From: Metaruminococcus_A sp964607135
GTDB taxonomy: Bacteria > Bacillota > Clostridia > Oscillospirales > Ruminococcaceae
Reading direction: 5' to 3'
NCBI GenBank assembly: GCA_964607135.1
Contig: CAZSIV010000062.1
Coordinates: forward strand, 1 to 9,923
DNA: 9,923 nucleotides
Shown: positions 1 to 6,954 of the stretch, piece by piece
Numbering within the stretch: position 1 is the stretch's first letter
Layout of the letters: every line of letters begins with the position of its first letter
Made by a program: the position numbers and the translations under genes
The notes under the pieces: generated by a model
Told to the model about the DNA's origin: nothing
The model's input: the letters and a program-made list of their open reading frames with translations, nothing else
Database searches by the model: none

Positions 1-201
1 CTTCTTTCTCCCAGAGTCTGCAAACTAATTTGCGAAAAACTCTTGACACTACCAACCTCCATCCTACACAGGAATGAAAATTGCAACGGTTTTATCTATT
101 ATCAATCTATATCCTGCCTGATGATCTGTGGCAACAATAAATTTGTGAAAAACAGACTGTTGGTATCTGGAGCTAAAGGTTGCTCAGCTAATTTAACGTT
201 C
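1..201. other. Non-coding left edge, downstream of the AAA+ gene
   Basis: I see no supportable gene here. The only open frame, at 43-225 on the plus strand, starts with TTG, has no ribosome binding site and no recognisable content. A small hairpin (GCAAA at 20-24 with TTTGC at 29-33) precedes the segment AAAACTCTTGACACTACC at 36-53. The style of this segment reminds me of terminal repeats of insertion sequences in gut Firmicutes, but I cannot confirm that. No strong terminator for the minus-strand operon ending at 202 is visible. Confidence 0.4.
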
Positions 202-1365
202 CTACTTAACAATCAGTGCGTATAATGCGTCTGTGATTTGACGCATTATTTCACTATTAATATCACGCATATTGGAATAACATGAAACATCAATATCTAT
301 TATATCAGAAGCCTTTAACGTACTATCAATCTCAGGACATTCATATTTAATTTTTTCTAAATAATGCTCGCTCTTAAAAGCTACATATTGATTTTTTTCT
401 TTTGTAGTAAGTGGCCAAAATGCGCATTTATAACTAAATCTGGAACGCAGTTCTGGTGGTAGAAATTCTCCAATTCTTTCTTTAGGCATATTGGAAGTAA
501 AAACTATAATGTATTTATCCAAGTCATACTCACGGCCCAAAGAATCTGTGAATTTTCCTTCTTCGAGCAACTGCAAGAAAAAGTTATAAACGGGCTTACT
601 TGCTTTTTCAAACTCATCTATCAGAATCACCTTACTTCGGCTACGTATGAGCCTGTCAGGCAATTCACCTTTATTGCTACCTATGTAACCTCGTGGGCTA
701 CCAATCAAACTATTCAGAGCGTCTTGAGCACTGTAATTGCCAAAATTGATTTTTATTATCGGTTCATCTGCTGCTAACTTTTGATGGAGCAATCTTGCGA
801 CTTCTGTTTTACCGATACCGGAAGCCCCACATATCAGTACGGAAAAAATCGGTTGTTGCCCAATTCGATTAAACAACCGGTATTTTGTCAATTCCTCTTT
901 CAAGCGTTTTTTGAAAAGTTCATTGCCAAATAGATTTTGATTTAGATAATCTAAAACATTCTCAAAATCAGATTGTTCAATATCGACAATATTTTGAATC
1001 GGGTCTTTTTCGATCTCAAGAAAATTCTCAAGATCAAGGACTTCATCAATCTTATAATATAGCAGATCTCGAACTTGCTTGCTGTATTGGCGTTCTATGA
1101 TAATATATAATGCAACAGATTGCTCTTGTTGAACTATATTCAGCATAAGTTCAGCTGGGGCAATAAGAGCATCTGCACGGTCTTCGTTATAAAACAAAGA
1201 AGATAAGTCAATAAAGACTGAGAGGGTACCTGCTGGAAGTTCAAATTTTGATTGATCTTTGGCAAAAAAAGACCAACCTAATATCTGACCGCCAGTTTCC
1301 TCAATCGCCTTCACAACACGCTCTCTGTTTTTTCGGTCGTATTCATAAATACTTACTCTATCCAT
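202..1365 (-). CDS. Single-AAA+ ATPase, ClpA/ClpB D2-like, with an unknown N-terminal domain
   Basis: This 387-residue protein is predicted to be an ATP-driven remodelling enzyme. Residues 1 to about 130 form an alpha/beta-looking N-terminal region that I do not recognise. Residues 150-370 are one AAA+ module of the Clp/Hsp100 second-domain (AAA_2) type. It shows Walker A GASGIGKT (180-187), a pore-loop-like GSPRGYIG segment (222-229), Walker B ILIDEFEKA (247-255), sensor 1 TSN (290-292), a likely arginine finger in ELRSRF (305-310) and a sensor-2-like arginine near 367. ClpB itself is over 800 residues with two AAA modules, so this is a compact relative and not a housekeeping Clp. It starts at ATG 1365 with AGGAG at 1371-1375. 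The stop codon of the upstream gene overlaps this site, so the pair is probably translationally coupled. Its AT-rich composition and its position beside a restriction-modification gene suggest a defence or mobile-element role, which is inference. Confidence 0.85.
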   Translation of the reverse strand: MDRVSIYEYDRKNRERVVKAIEETGGQILGWSFFAKDQSKFELPAGTLSVFIDLSSLFYNEDRADALIAPAELMLNIVQQEQSVALYIIIERQYSKQVRDLLYYKIDEVLDLENFLEIEKDPIQNIVDIEQSDFENVLDYLNQNLFGNELFKKRLKEELTKYRLFNRIGQQPIFSVLICGASGIGKTEVARLLHQKLAADEPIIKINFGNYSAQDALNSLIGSPRGYIGSNKGELPDRLIRSRSKVILIDEFEKASKPVYNFFLQLLEEGKFTDSLGREYDLDKYIIVFTSNMPKERIGEFLPPELRSRFSYKCAFWPLTTKEKNQYVAFKSEHYLEKIKYECPEIDSTLKASDIIDIDVSCYSNMRDINSEIMRQITDALYALIVK

Positions 1366-1373
1366 AATATCTC

Positions 1374-2246
1374 CTAGATATTGATGTCCTGAATAATAGC
1401 AATAACATCAATGTAATGAACCTTACCTTGTGTAACAGAAGCATTCGGAATATCCCTTTTATCCTCTTCTCGAACACCATCTTCAATATCCATACCACTG
1501 TCTTGAATATCGATTGACTGTTCTTGGTTCTTCTTTCCACTGTCGTTCAACGCCATCATGCGGTTGATTTTTCGTTCAACATCACAGCGTTCAAATTCTC
1601 CTCGATAAATGCCAAGCACAGTAACTTTACCAATCTCAATATCCGAAATGCTGTACTGACTTTCCATTTCATTTTCAGCACTCATGGGAATTTTGAGCAT
1701 CATATATTCATCAGCTCCAAATCTATGTGGCAACTTACCGCAAAGGACATAGGCGGAGCCCTTGAACATTACTTCCATAAGGGAAGTGAAATTCATATTA
1801 CCAATGCCTTCAACTGGAACTTGATTTACTAAACCACTCATAAGTGCTTTGGTAGCCATAACATCATCAGAATTTACAACAGTAAGATAAACATCTTTGA
1901 TTTTTACTAAGTTTCCGACCTTGCTATCATCTAAACGACGCACCTCTTTAGATTTTTCATAAATAGGTTTGAGAATTGTCGATTTAGAACTTACTACTTT
2001 TACGGTATCTTCTACCCGATTAGACCTATTATGAGATAGATTACCATTTAGATCTATGCTGGGCAGATACTGTCCAATAACAGGGATTTTTGAAGTAGCA
2101 CTTGTGGTAACATCTCCATCGCCAGCTATTGCTAATTCTGTATTTTTGATACGAGTAATTTTCTCTACTATCTGATTATCAAATAACATCGAAATTTCAG
2201 AAGCTTTCTCGCTATTGATATAGTAGATATTAAACATATTTTTCAA
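1374..2246 (-). CDS. Hypothetical protein, possibly DUF6414-like, partner of the AAA+ ATPase
   Basis: This 290-residue protein has no function I can assign. Its opening (FNIYYINSEKASEISMLFDN) and general layout recall DUF6414-type proteins, but this is only an impression. No transmembrane segment, signal peptide or catalytic motif stands out. Residues 30-85 are polar and rich in Ser, Asn and Thr. Residues 110-230 look like a mixed alpha/beta domain. Residues 236-265 are strongly charged and probably disordered, and a hydrophobic strand-like end (IDVIAIIQDINI) follows. The start is best placed at TTG 2246, because AAGGAGG at 2254-2260 lies 7 bases upstream; the internal ATG at 2237 would be too far away. 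The stop is 8 bases before the ATPase start and overlaps its ribosome binding site, so the two proteins probably work together. It is AT-rich like its neighbour. Confidence 0.7.
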   Translation of the reverse strand: MKNMFNIYYINSEKASEISMLFDNQIVEKITRIKNTELAIAGDGDVTTSATSKIPVIGQYLPSIDLNGNLSHNRSNRVEDTVKVVSSKSTILKPIYEKSKEVRRLDDSKVGNLVKIKDVYLTVVNSDDVMATKALMSGLVNQVPVEGIGNMNFTSLMEVMFKGSAYVLCGKLPHRFGADEYMMLKIPMSAENEMESQYSISDIEIGKVTVLGIYRGEFERCDVERKINRMMALNDSGKKNQEQSIDIQDSGMDIEDGVREEDKRDIPNASVTQGKVHYIDVIAIIQDINI

Positions 2247-2432
2247 TTAGTCTCCTCCTTGTAACTGTTATTCTTTTGTCAAATTCTTACTGACAACTAT
2301 TCTTGTGCACCTTTCTTCAAATTACACCACGGAAAAATATCTAACAGGTATCAATATTTGTTTTACTGTCTTGTTTATTTCCATAAACGGTATACTTTTC
2401 CTCTCAAGCACTACACAGATACTAAGAATCAC
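2247..2432 (-). promoter_or_regulatory. Intergenic leader of the two-gene operon, with a strong RBS
   Basis: This 186-bp gap separates the broken methyltransferase gene from the two-gene operon and is the natural place for that operon's promoter. The ribosome binding site AAGGAGG at 2254-2260 (minus strand) fixes the TTG start at 2246. TTGACA-like and TTGTCA-like hexamers occur on the minus strand around 2275-2296, but no good minus-10 box follows at 16-18 bases, so I do not name a promoter. No clear terminator for the upstream gene is visible. Confidence 0.35.
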
Positions 2433-3062
2433 CTATTCCAATTCATCGATTTTATTCTGATACATCTTCATCAGTTCTGCTACACACATACTCTCCGTCA
2501 TATCCTTGACCGAGAAGCCGTAAGCCTGCATAACCGCCTTGTCGTTCTGCTGATGAGCCTTGAGCAGTTCTGGGAACAGATACATCTTTTCCCCATACAT
2601 GTCTGCCAGACTACAGTCAGGATACTTTGCACGTGCGTCAAGAATTGCCTGAGCTGTTTGCTCGATTTTCGCTTTTTGCTCATCGGTCAGCATAGGCCAT
2701 GGAAATGTGTTATATACAATTTCCTTAGAATAACGATAGTCACTTTTTAATCGTCCACACACAATCCTCATCCATGCCATATGTACATTTGAGGTCAATA
2801 CGCCAAAATGATATAGTTTAGCATTTGGAACAATCTGTACTGCATCAGAAGATATAATATCTGGCGTTGCAAACCCAATCGGTACATATCTTCGCCGTTC
2901 AGAAGATACACGAGGGATTATAAGAAAATCGGCATCATCCGGCTGTGTGATCTGCGCAAATAACTTCGGTACTTTTGCATAACCATTCGTTGTTTTGGCT
3001 TTAGATGAAAGTCGGAATTGCCGTACTGCCTCAACTTTTTCTGAAAGGATTTTGCTGTTCAT
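2433..3062 (-). CDS. MmeI/DnmA-like protein, C-terminal part: target recognition and C-terminal helices
   Basis: The open frame encodes 209 residues from an ATG at 3062, but the reading frame continues upstream to the frameshift near 3106, so the ATG is probably an internal methionine. It has no convincing ribosome binding site. SSERRRYVPIGF and the stretch LYHFGVLTSNVHMAWMRIVC with the following GRLKSDYRYSK and VYNTFPWP are typical of the end of the MmeI-family target-recognition region. The remaining 100 residues are the helical C-terminal domain (EQKAKIEQTAQAILDAR onward), ending in a Lys/Glu-rich helix. Such a fragment has no known function alone. Sequence decay is otherwise absent, so the frameshift is recent or artefactual. 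Confidence 0.75.
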   Translation of the reverse strand: MNSKILSEKVEAVRQFRLSSKAKTTNGYAKVPKLFAQITQPDDADFLIIPRVSSERRRYVPIGFATPDIISSDAVQIVPNAKLYHFGVLTSNVHMAWMRIVCGRLKSDYRYSKEIVYNTFPWPMLTDEQKAKIEQTAQAILDARAKYPDCSLADMYGEKMYLFPELLKAHQQNDKAVMQAYGFSVKDMTESMCVAELMKMYQNKIDELE

Positions 3063-3085
3063 AATATCTTTCGGAGAAGTGTGTT

Positions 3086-5227
3086 TTAACCAAAGGCACC
3101 AACGCTTTTCCCCTTGATAAACTCATCTGCTCCAATATAAGGATGAATCCATTTTTGAAGTTCAGGTTCTTTTTCCATGATATCCTGATATTCATCCTCT
3201 TTAATGACGAAAAAGCCACCATCCCTTGGCTGATTCCCAAAGTTCATTTTAGGCATTCCACAAAGGGATTCTTTGGCTGCTACAACGAAAACTTCTTCTC
3301 CTTCTACCAAGTATGGACTAATATTGGAAACAATTTTTCCATTAGCTCCATCTGAATAAAGCCATTTTTCATTCCGATTAAATCTAGCAAATCCTACAAT
3401 AACACAATGAACTGCCGCCTGCATCGAAGATTCGCTGTTCCACTTAAATGTCTGATATGCAAAATTGATGTGAATATGATAATCGTTAAACAACACATTC
3501 CATAAAATCGGCACCTGTGAACCTTGGCAAATCGAATTAGTCGAAACAAAACAAGCTTGTACTCTTGTATTCTGAATATACTCAGCAGCCAACTTATACC
3601 AGCAAGTTACATAATCTAAATCTTGCACATCCTTAATATTTCCGAAGATATCCTGAACCTCTTTCTTCTGAACACTACCTTGATCCATAAGTCGTGCTCC
3701 AACAAAGGGCGGATTTCCCATAATATAGTTCAGTTTGTGTTTCGACACCACATCCTCCCAATCAATTCGCAGGGCGTTGGCTTCAATAATGTTGGTATAG
3801 GATTTCAGTGGAAGGAAATCCAAGTGTATCAGAACAATTTCCTCAGTCTCCTTCATCATCTGGCTTTCTGCAATCCACAGTGCAGTTTTCGCAACAGTTA
3901 CCGCAAAATCGTTAATCTCAATACCGTAAAACTGTCCCAAAGATACCTGAATTGGATTCCAATCAGCATCGCCAAAGGCAATCTGCCCATGGGACAAAAC
4001 CCGAAGCACTTCATTTTCCAAACGTCGCAGACTCAGATAGGTTTCTGTCAGAAAATTGCCACTGCCGCAAGCTGGGTCTAAGAAATTAAGAGAAGCTAGC
4101 TTTTTCTGAAATTCTTTAAGCTTTCGCTCTTTTGTGCGTTCCACCGCAATCTTGCGAATATCGGCAAACTCTTTTTTCAGTTCGTCCAGGAAAAGAGGGT
4201 CAATAACCTTGTGAATATTTTCGATAGAAGTATAGTGCATACCGCCGCTGCGACGAGTTTCCGGATTCAATGTACTTTCAAACACAGCACCGAAGATTGT
4301 CGGGCTGATTTCCGACCAGTTGAAATCGTCACTGGCTTTACTTAACAACAACTCACGAATCTCATCCGTAAAAGGCGGGATTTCAATATTTTCATCAGCA
4401 AACAGTCCGCCGTTGACATAAGGAAACGCCGCCAGTTCAGGAAAATCATCTTTGAGATAAGGGTCACGATCTTCAGGCTTTGTATCCAAAATTTTAAACA
4501 AGTCTGTAAGGGCACGCCGCATTTTTCTTTCGTCAAACTCGGATAGGTAATCATGGAACATACCATGATGACCGAAAATTCCGGCATCCTCAGCGTATAA
4601 ACAAAATACAAGACGAACGCAAAGAACATTCAAACTTTTCAGAGCGTGCTCACTATCCGGGTCTGCATACTGCTTATGAAAAGCATCATAGAGCAAGCCA
4701 ACGATTTCTCCGGCAGCAATGGACACTTCCATTTCCCGTTTCAGATGCTCACTGCCAACATCCACAAGAAACTGTAAACGATAGTATTCCTTTTCCAGAT
4801 TTTCCAGAAGTATTTCCTCCGGTTCTCCGCCCGGACGTTCCACATCATAAACAAAGAATTTTTCAAAGTTGCAGGTTACTATCCAGCGAGGATGTTGAGA
4901 TAGTGGTAATTCTGTAATATAGCGTTTTGCCTGTTGAAATGGTGTCAATAAAGTTCCGTCTGACTGCTTGATTGGCTTTTTCAAGTCCTTACCCAAGCCT
5001 TTTTGCTCAATCAAAACCTTTGTCGATGGAATCGTGCCATCTATGAAGCTGGTATGGTCAAGGTGAACCTGTTCCTCAAAAGTAATAAACTGCTCCGGAT
5101 GCTCTACGCCGTAAACATCACGAAGCAGAGAAAGCCAAAACGCCTGACTTTCTCCTTTTTCATATCCTTTTCCTTTCCAGTATGCCGCAAAGGATTTTGC
5201 CGCCGCTTTTTGCTGTGTATCATTCAT
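3086..5227 (-). CDS. MmeI/DnmA-like protein, N-terminal part: nuclease motif and adenine methyltransferase
   Basis: This 713-residue fragment carries the catalytic parts of a type IIL enzyme. Residues 1-160 match the MmeI-type N-terminal nuclease domain: D63, then E74 and K76 (IEQK), give a D-X10-E-X-K arrangement of the PD-(D/E)XK kind. MmeI uses D-X9-EXK, so activity is possible but not certain; the relative DnmA (YeeA) of Bacillus subtilis is thought to act only as a methyltransferase. Residues 165-345 form the helical linker. The methyltransferase follows, with SAM-binding DPACGSG (384-390) and catalytic NPPF (505-508), which indicates N6-adenine methylation. Residues from about 610 begin the target-recognition domain and end prematurely in SVGAFG after the frameshift. 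The ATG at 5227 has AGGTGGTGA (5234-5242) 6 bases upstream, a good site. Composition is more AT-rich than the rlmD core. Confidence 0.85.
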   Translation of the reverse strand: MNDTQQKAAAKSFAAYWKGKGYEKGESQAFWLSLLRDVYGVEHPEQFITFEEQVHLDHTSFIDGTIPSTKVLIEQKGLGKDLKKPIKQSDGTLLTPFQQAKRYITELPLSQHPRWIVTCNFEKFFVYDVERPGGEPEEILLENLEKEYYRLQFLVDVGSEHLKREMEVSIAAGEIVGLLYDAFHKQYADPDSEHALKSLNVLCVRLVFCLYAEDAGIFGHHGMFHDYLSEFDERKMRRALTDLFKILDTKPEDRDPYLKDDFPELAAFPYVNGGLFADENIEIPPFTDEIRELLLSKASDDFNWSEISPTIFGAVFESTLNPETRRSGGMHYTSIENIHKVIDPLFLDELKKEFADIRKIAVERTKERKLKEFQKKLASLNFLDPACGSGNFLTETYLSLRRLENEVLRVLSHGQIAFGDADWNPIQVSLGQFYGIEINDFAVTVAKTALWIAESQMMKETEEIVLIHLDFLPLKSYTNIIEANALRIDWEDVVSKHKLNYIMGNPPFVGARLMDQGSVQKKEVQDIFGNIKDVQDLDYVTCWYKLAAEYIQNTRVQACFVSTNSICQGSQVPILWNVLFNDYHIHINFAYQTFKWNSESSMQAAVHCVIVGFARFNRNEKWLYSDGANGKIVSNISPYLVEGEEVFVVAAKESLCGMPKMNFGNQPRDGGFFVIKEDEYQDIMEKEPELQKWIHPYIGADEFIKGKSVGAFG

Positions 5228-5254
5228 TTTCTATCACCACCTAACATTCTTTGC

Positions 5255-6898
5255 CTATCTAAACATTCCAAAGTACTTCAACGCTTTCATAATTGCCTTT
5301 TCCTTCTCCGGCGGGCATTGCGGTTGCTTGGTATCCTCGGATTTTGGCTTATTATAATTCTCCCGCTCAATGATACCGCATTTCTGTTTTACCTGTGCGA
5401 TATACAGGCTGCTGACCTTCAAACCACTATGCTCCATCACATAGTCCTTGATTTCCTGATAGGTAGCTTTACTTTCGGCGGCGGTCAAATCCAACTCGTC
5501 CATATTGATTTCCACCTCGATATGTTTATCCGAATGAAGTTTGGACAATAGACAGACCGTCTCCACATGCCTCGTCCGGGGGAATAGATCGACTGCCCGA
5601 TATCGCAAAACCCGATAGCCTTTTTCTTCAAACAGCTTACAGTCTCGGGCGGCAGTAGATGGATTGCAGGAGATCATAACGATTTTCTCCGGCTGCATCG
5701 CGGTTACGTTATCGATCACAGACGAATCGCATCCTTTGCGGGGCGGATCGAGTAAAACCACATCGGGACGGATGCCGCGTTTTTCCAACTCTTTGACGGC
5801 AGCCTTTGCATCTGCGCAGATAAATTCAGCGTTGGTTATTCCATTGTGAGCCGCGTTTTCCTTTGCGTTTTCTACCGCTTCGGGGACGATCTCCACCCCG
5901 ATGAGGCGGCGGCACTCTCCAGACATAGAAAGACCGATGGTTCCAACGCCGCAGTAGAGGTCTATCACGGTTTCATCTCCGCTGAGAGAAGCGTATTCCC
6001 GGGCGAGCCGATAAAGCCGCTCCGCCTGCAAACGGTTTACCTGGTAAAAGGAAAGGGGGGAGATGTGAAATTGCAGCCCACAGAGGATATCGCTGATCGT
6101 ATCCTTTCCCCAAAGCGTTTTGCAGTCCTTCCCTAAAATTACATTGTCACGCCGTAGATTGAGGTTTAGGACAACGCTTTTAATCTCCGGGAAACGTTTG
6201 ACAAGCTCGGGAATCAGCGGACAGAGCTTTTGGGAAATATCGCATGAAGCGACAAAGCAGAGCATCATTTCGCCCGTCGCTTCTCCCATACGAAGGTAAA
6301 GGTGACGGAGCTCTCCCATACCTGTTTTCTCCGAATAGGGGAGAATTCCCAAACGCTGCATCTGGCCCGCGGCAAACTGTGCAATATCTGAAAAGACAGG
6401 CGGCTGAAGCGCACAATCCTGACAGGGGATGATCCGGTGGCTTCGGTTTGCGTAAAAACCGTAAATGATATTTTCTCCATCACCGCCTACGGGGTACTGC
6501 GCTTTATTGCGGTAGCCGGATATCCGTTCGCTTCCGAGGATCGGTTCCGGGGGAAAGGAAATTCCACCGATCCGCTCAAAAGCATCCTGCACCATCGCCT
6601 CCTTGATCCGCAGCTCCTCCCGATAGGAGAGATGCCTGAAACAGCAGCCGCCGCATTGACGGTAAACCGGGCATCCGGGCTGTATCCGTTCAGGAGAAGT
6701 GCGGTGAAATGAAGTGGCAATGCCGTATGCATACCTGCTTAAAACCTTAACGATTTTAACATCGCACAGCTCGCCTGTGAGGACTTGCGGCACAAAGACC
6801 ACCATCCCATTGATCCGGCAGACGCCAAGGCCTTCTCCGGTCACTGAGAGGATTTCAGCTCGATAACAGTCGTTCTTTTTTAAGACAAATTGCTCCAT
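5255..6898 (-). CDS. rlmD: 23S rRNA (uracil-5-)-methyltransferase, RlmCD/RlmD (RumA) type, with C-terminal extension
   Basis: The enzyme transfers a methyl group from SAM to C5 of uracil in 23S rRNA (U1939 and/or U747; Firmicute RlmCD does both). Numbering from the ATG, residues 1-60 are a TRAM RNA-binding domain. C76, C82, C85 and one of C159/C162 match the iron-sulfur cluster ligands. SAM binding is at DLYCGVGTIG (313-322), with DPPRKGCD at 384-391. The catalytic cysteine is C411 in ISCNPSTAARD, and the general base is E446 in HVETV. The usual fold ends near residue 453. About 94 further residues (455-547; NMDELDLTAAESKATY, then KQPQCPP) form a basic extension that I associate with Clostridiales. 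I choose ATG 6898 because GAGGTG (6904-6909) lies 5 bases upstream; the in-frame GTG at 6904 abuts that site. It lies between the PBP terminator and the restriction gene. Confidence 0.93.
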   Translation of the reverse strand: MEQFVLKKNDCYRAEILSVTGEGLGVCRINGMVVFVPQVLTGELCDVKIVKVLSRYAYGIATSFHRTSPERIQPGCPVYRQCGGCCFRHLSYREELRIKEAMVQDAFERIGGISFPPEPILGSERISGYRNKAQYPVGGDGENIIYGFYANRSHRIIPCQDCALQPPVFSDIAQFAAGQMQRLGILPYSEKTGMGELRHLYLRMGEATGEMMLCFVASCDISQKLCPLIPELVKRFPEIKSVVLNLNLRRDNVILGKDCKTLWGKDTISDILCGLQFHISPLSFYQVNRLQAERLYRLAREYASLSGDETVIDLYCGVGTIGLSMSGECRRLIGVEIVPEAVENAKENAAHNGITNAEFICADAKAAVKELEKRGIRPDVVLLDPPRKGCDSSVIDNVTAMQPEKIVMISCNPSTAARDCKLFEEKGYRVLRYRAVDLFPRTRHVETVCLLSKLHSDKHIEVEINMDELDLTAAESKATYQEIKDYVMEHSGLKVSSLYIAQVKQKCGIIERENYNKPKSEDTKQPQCPPEKEKAIMKALKYFGMFR

Positions 6899-6922
6899 TG
6901 GCACACCTCAGATCATTATTGC

Positions 6923-6954
6923 AAAAATCCCCCGCAGGGAGCGGGGGATTTTTT
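6923..6954 (-). terminator. Strong rho-independent terminator after the PBP gene
   Basis: A 13-bp perfect stem joins AAAAATCCCCCGC (6923-6935) to GCGGGGGATTTTT (6941-6953) across the five-base loop AGGGA (6936-6940). On the minus strand the GC-rich stem is followed by five T. The TAA stop of the PBP gene (6953-6955) overlaps the foot of the stem. The arms are also A/T-flanked on the plus strand, so it could act in both directions. It lies only 25 bases before the rlmD start, so rlmD must depend on readthrough or on a promoter inside the PBP gene. Confidence 0.88.

Larger units (their letters stand above)
2433..5227 (-). pseudogene. Type IIL (MmeI/DnmA-like) restriction-modification gene, disrupted by a frameshift
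   Basis: The two neighbouring frames at 3086-5227 and 2433-3062 together form one MmeI-family protein. In the minus-strand sequence the first frame reads ...DEFIKGK and then runs out of frame to a stop after ten further bases or so. Adding one A to the run of four A (plus-strand T run at 3106-3109, beside four C) changes the reading to KGKKRWCLWLKHTSPKDIM and joins the second frame without a break. The restored gene would encode about 931 residues, close to the 919 of MmeI. The family combines a nuclease, an N6-adenine methyltransferase and a target-recognition domain in one chain. Without the C-terminal part, specificity and probably both activities should be lost. The run is not a canonical X-XXY-YYZ slippery site in this frame, so a mutation or an assembly error is likelier than programmed frameshifting. 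The gene starts 27 bases after rlmD and may be read from the same transcript. Confidence 0.8.

Noticed and set aside
43..225. Plus-strand open frame of 60 codons at the left edge
   Set aside because: TTG start, no ribosome binding site, no recognisable protein features, and its end overlaps the ATPase gene on the other strand.
3104..3114. Programmed -1 ribosomal frameshift joining the two MmeI-like frames
   Set aside because: The bases AAG GGG AAA AGC do not form an X-XXY-YYZ slippery heptamer in the reading frame, and MmeI relatives are normally encoded in one frame.
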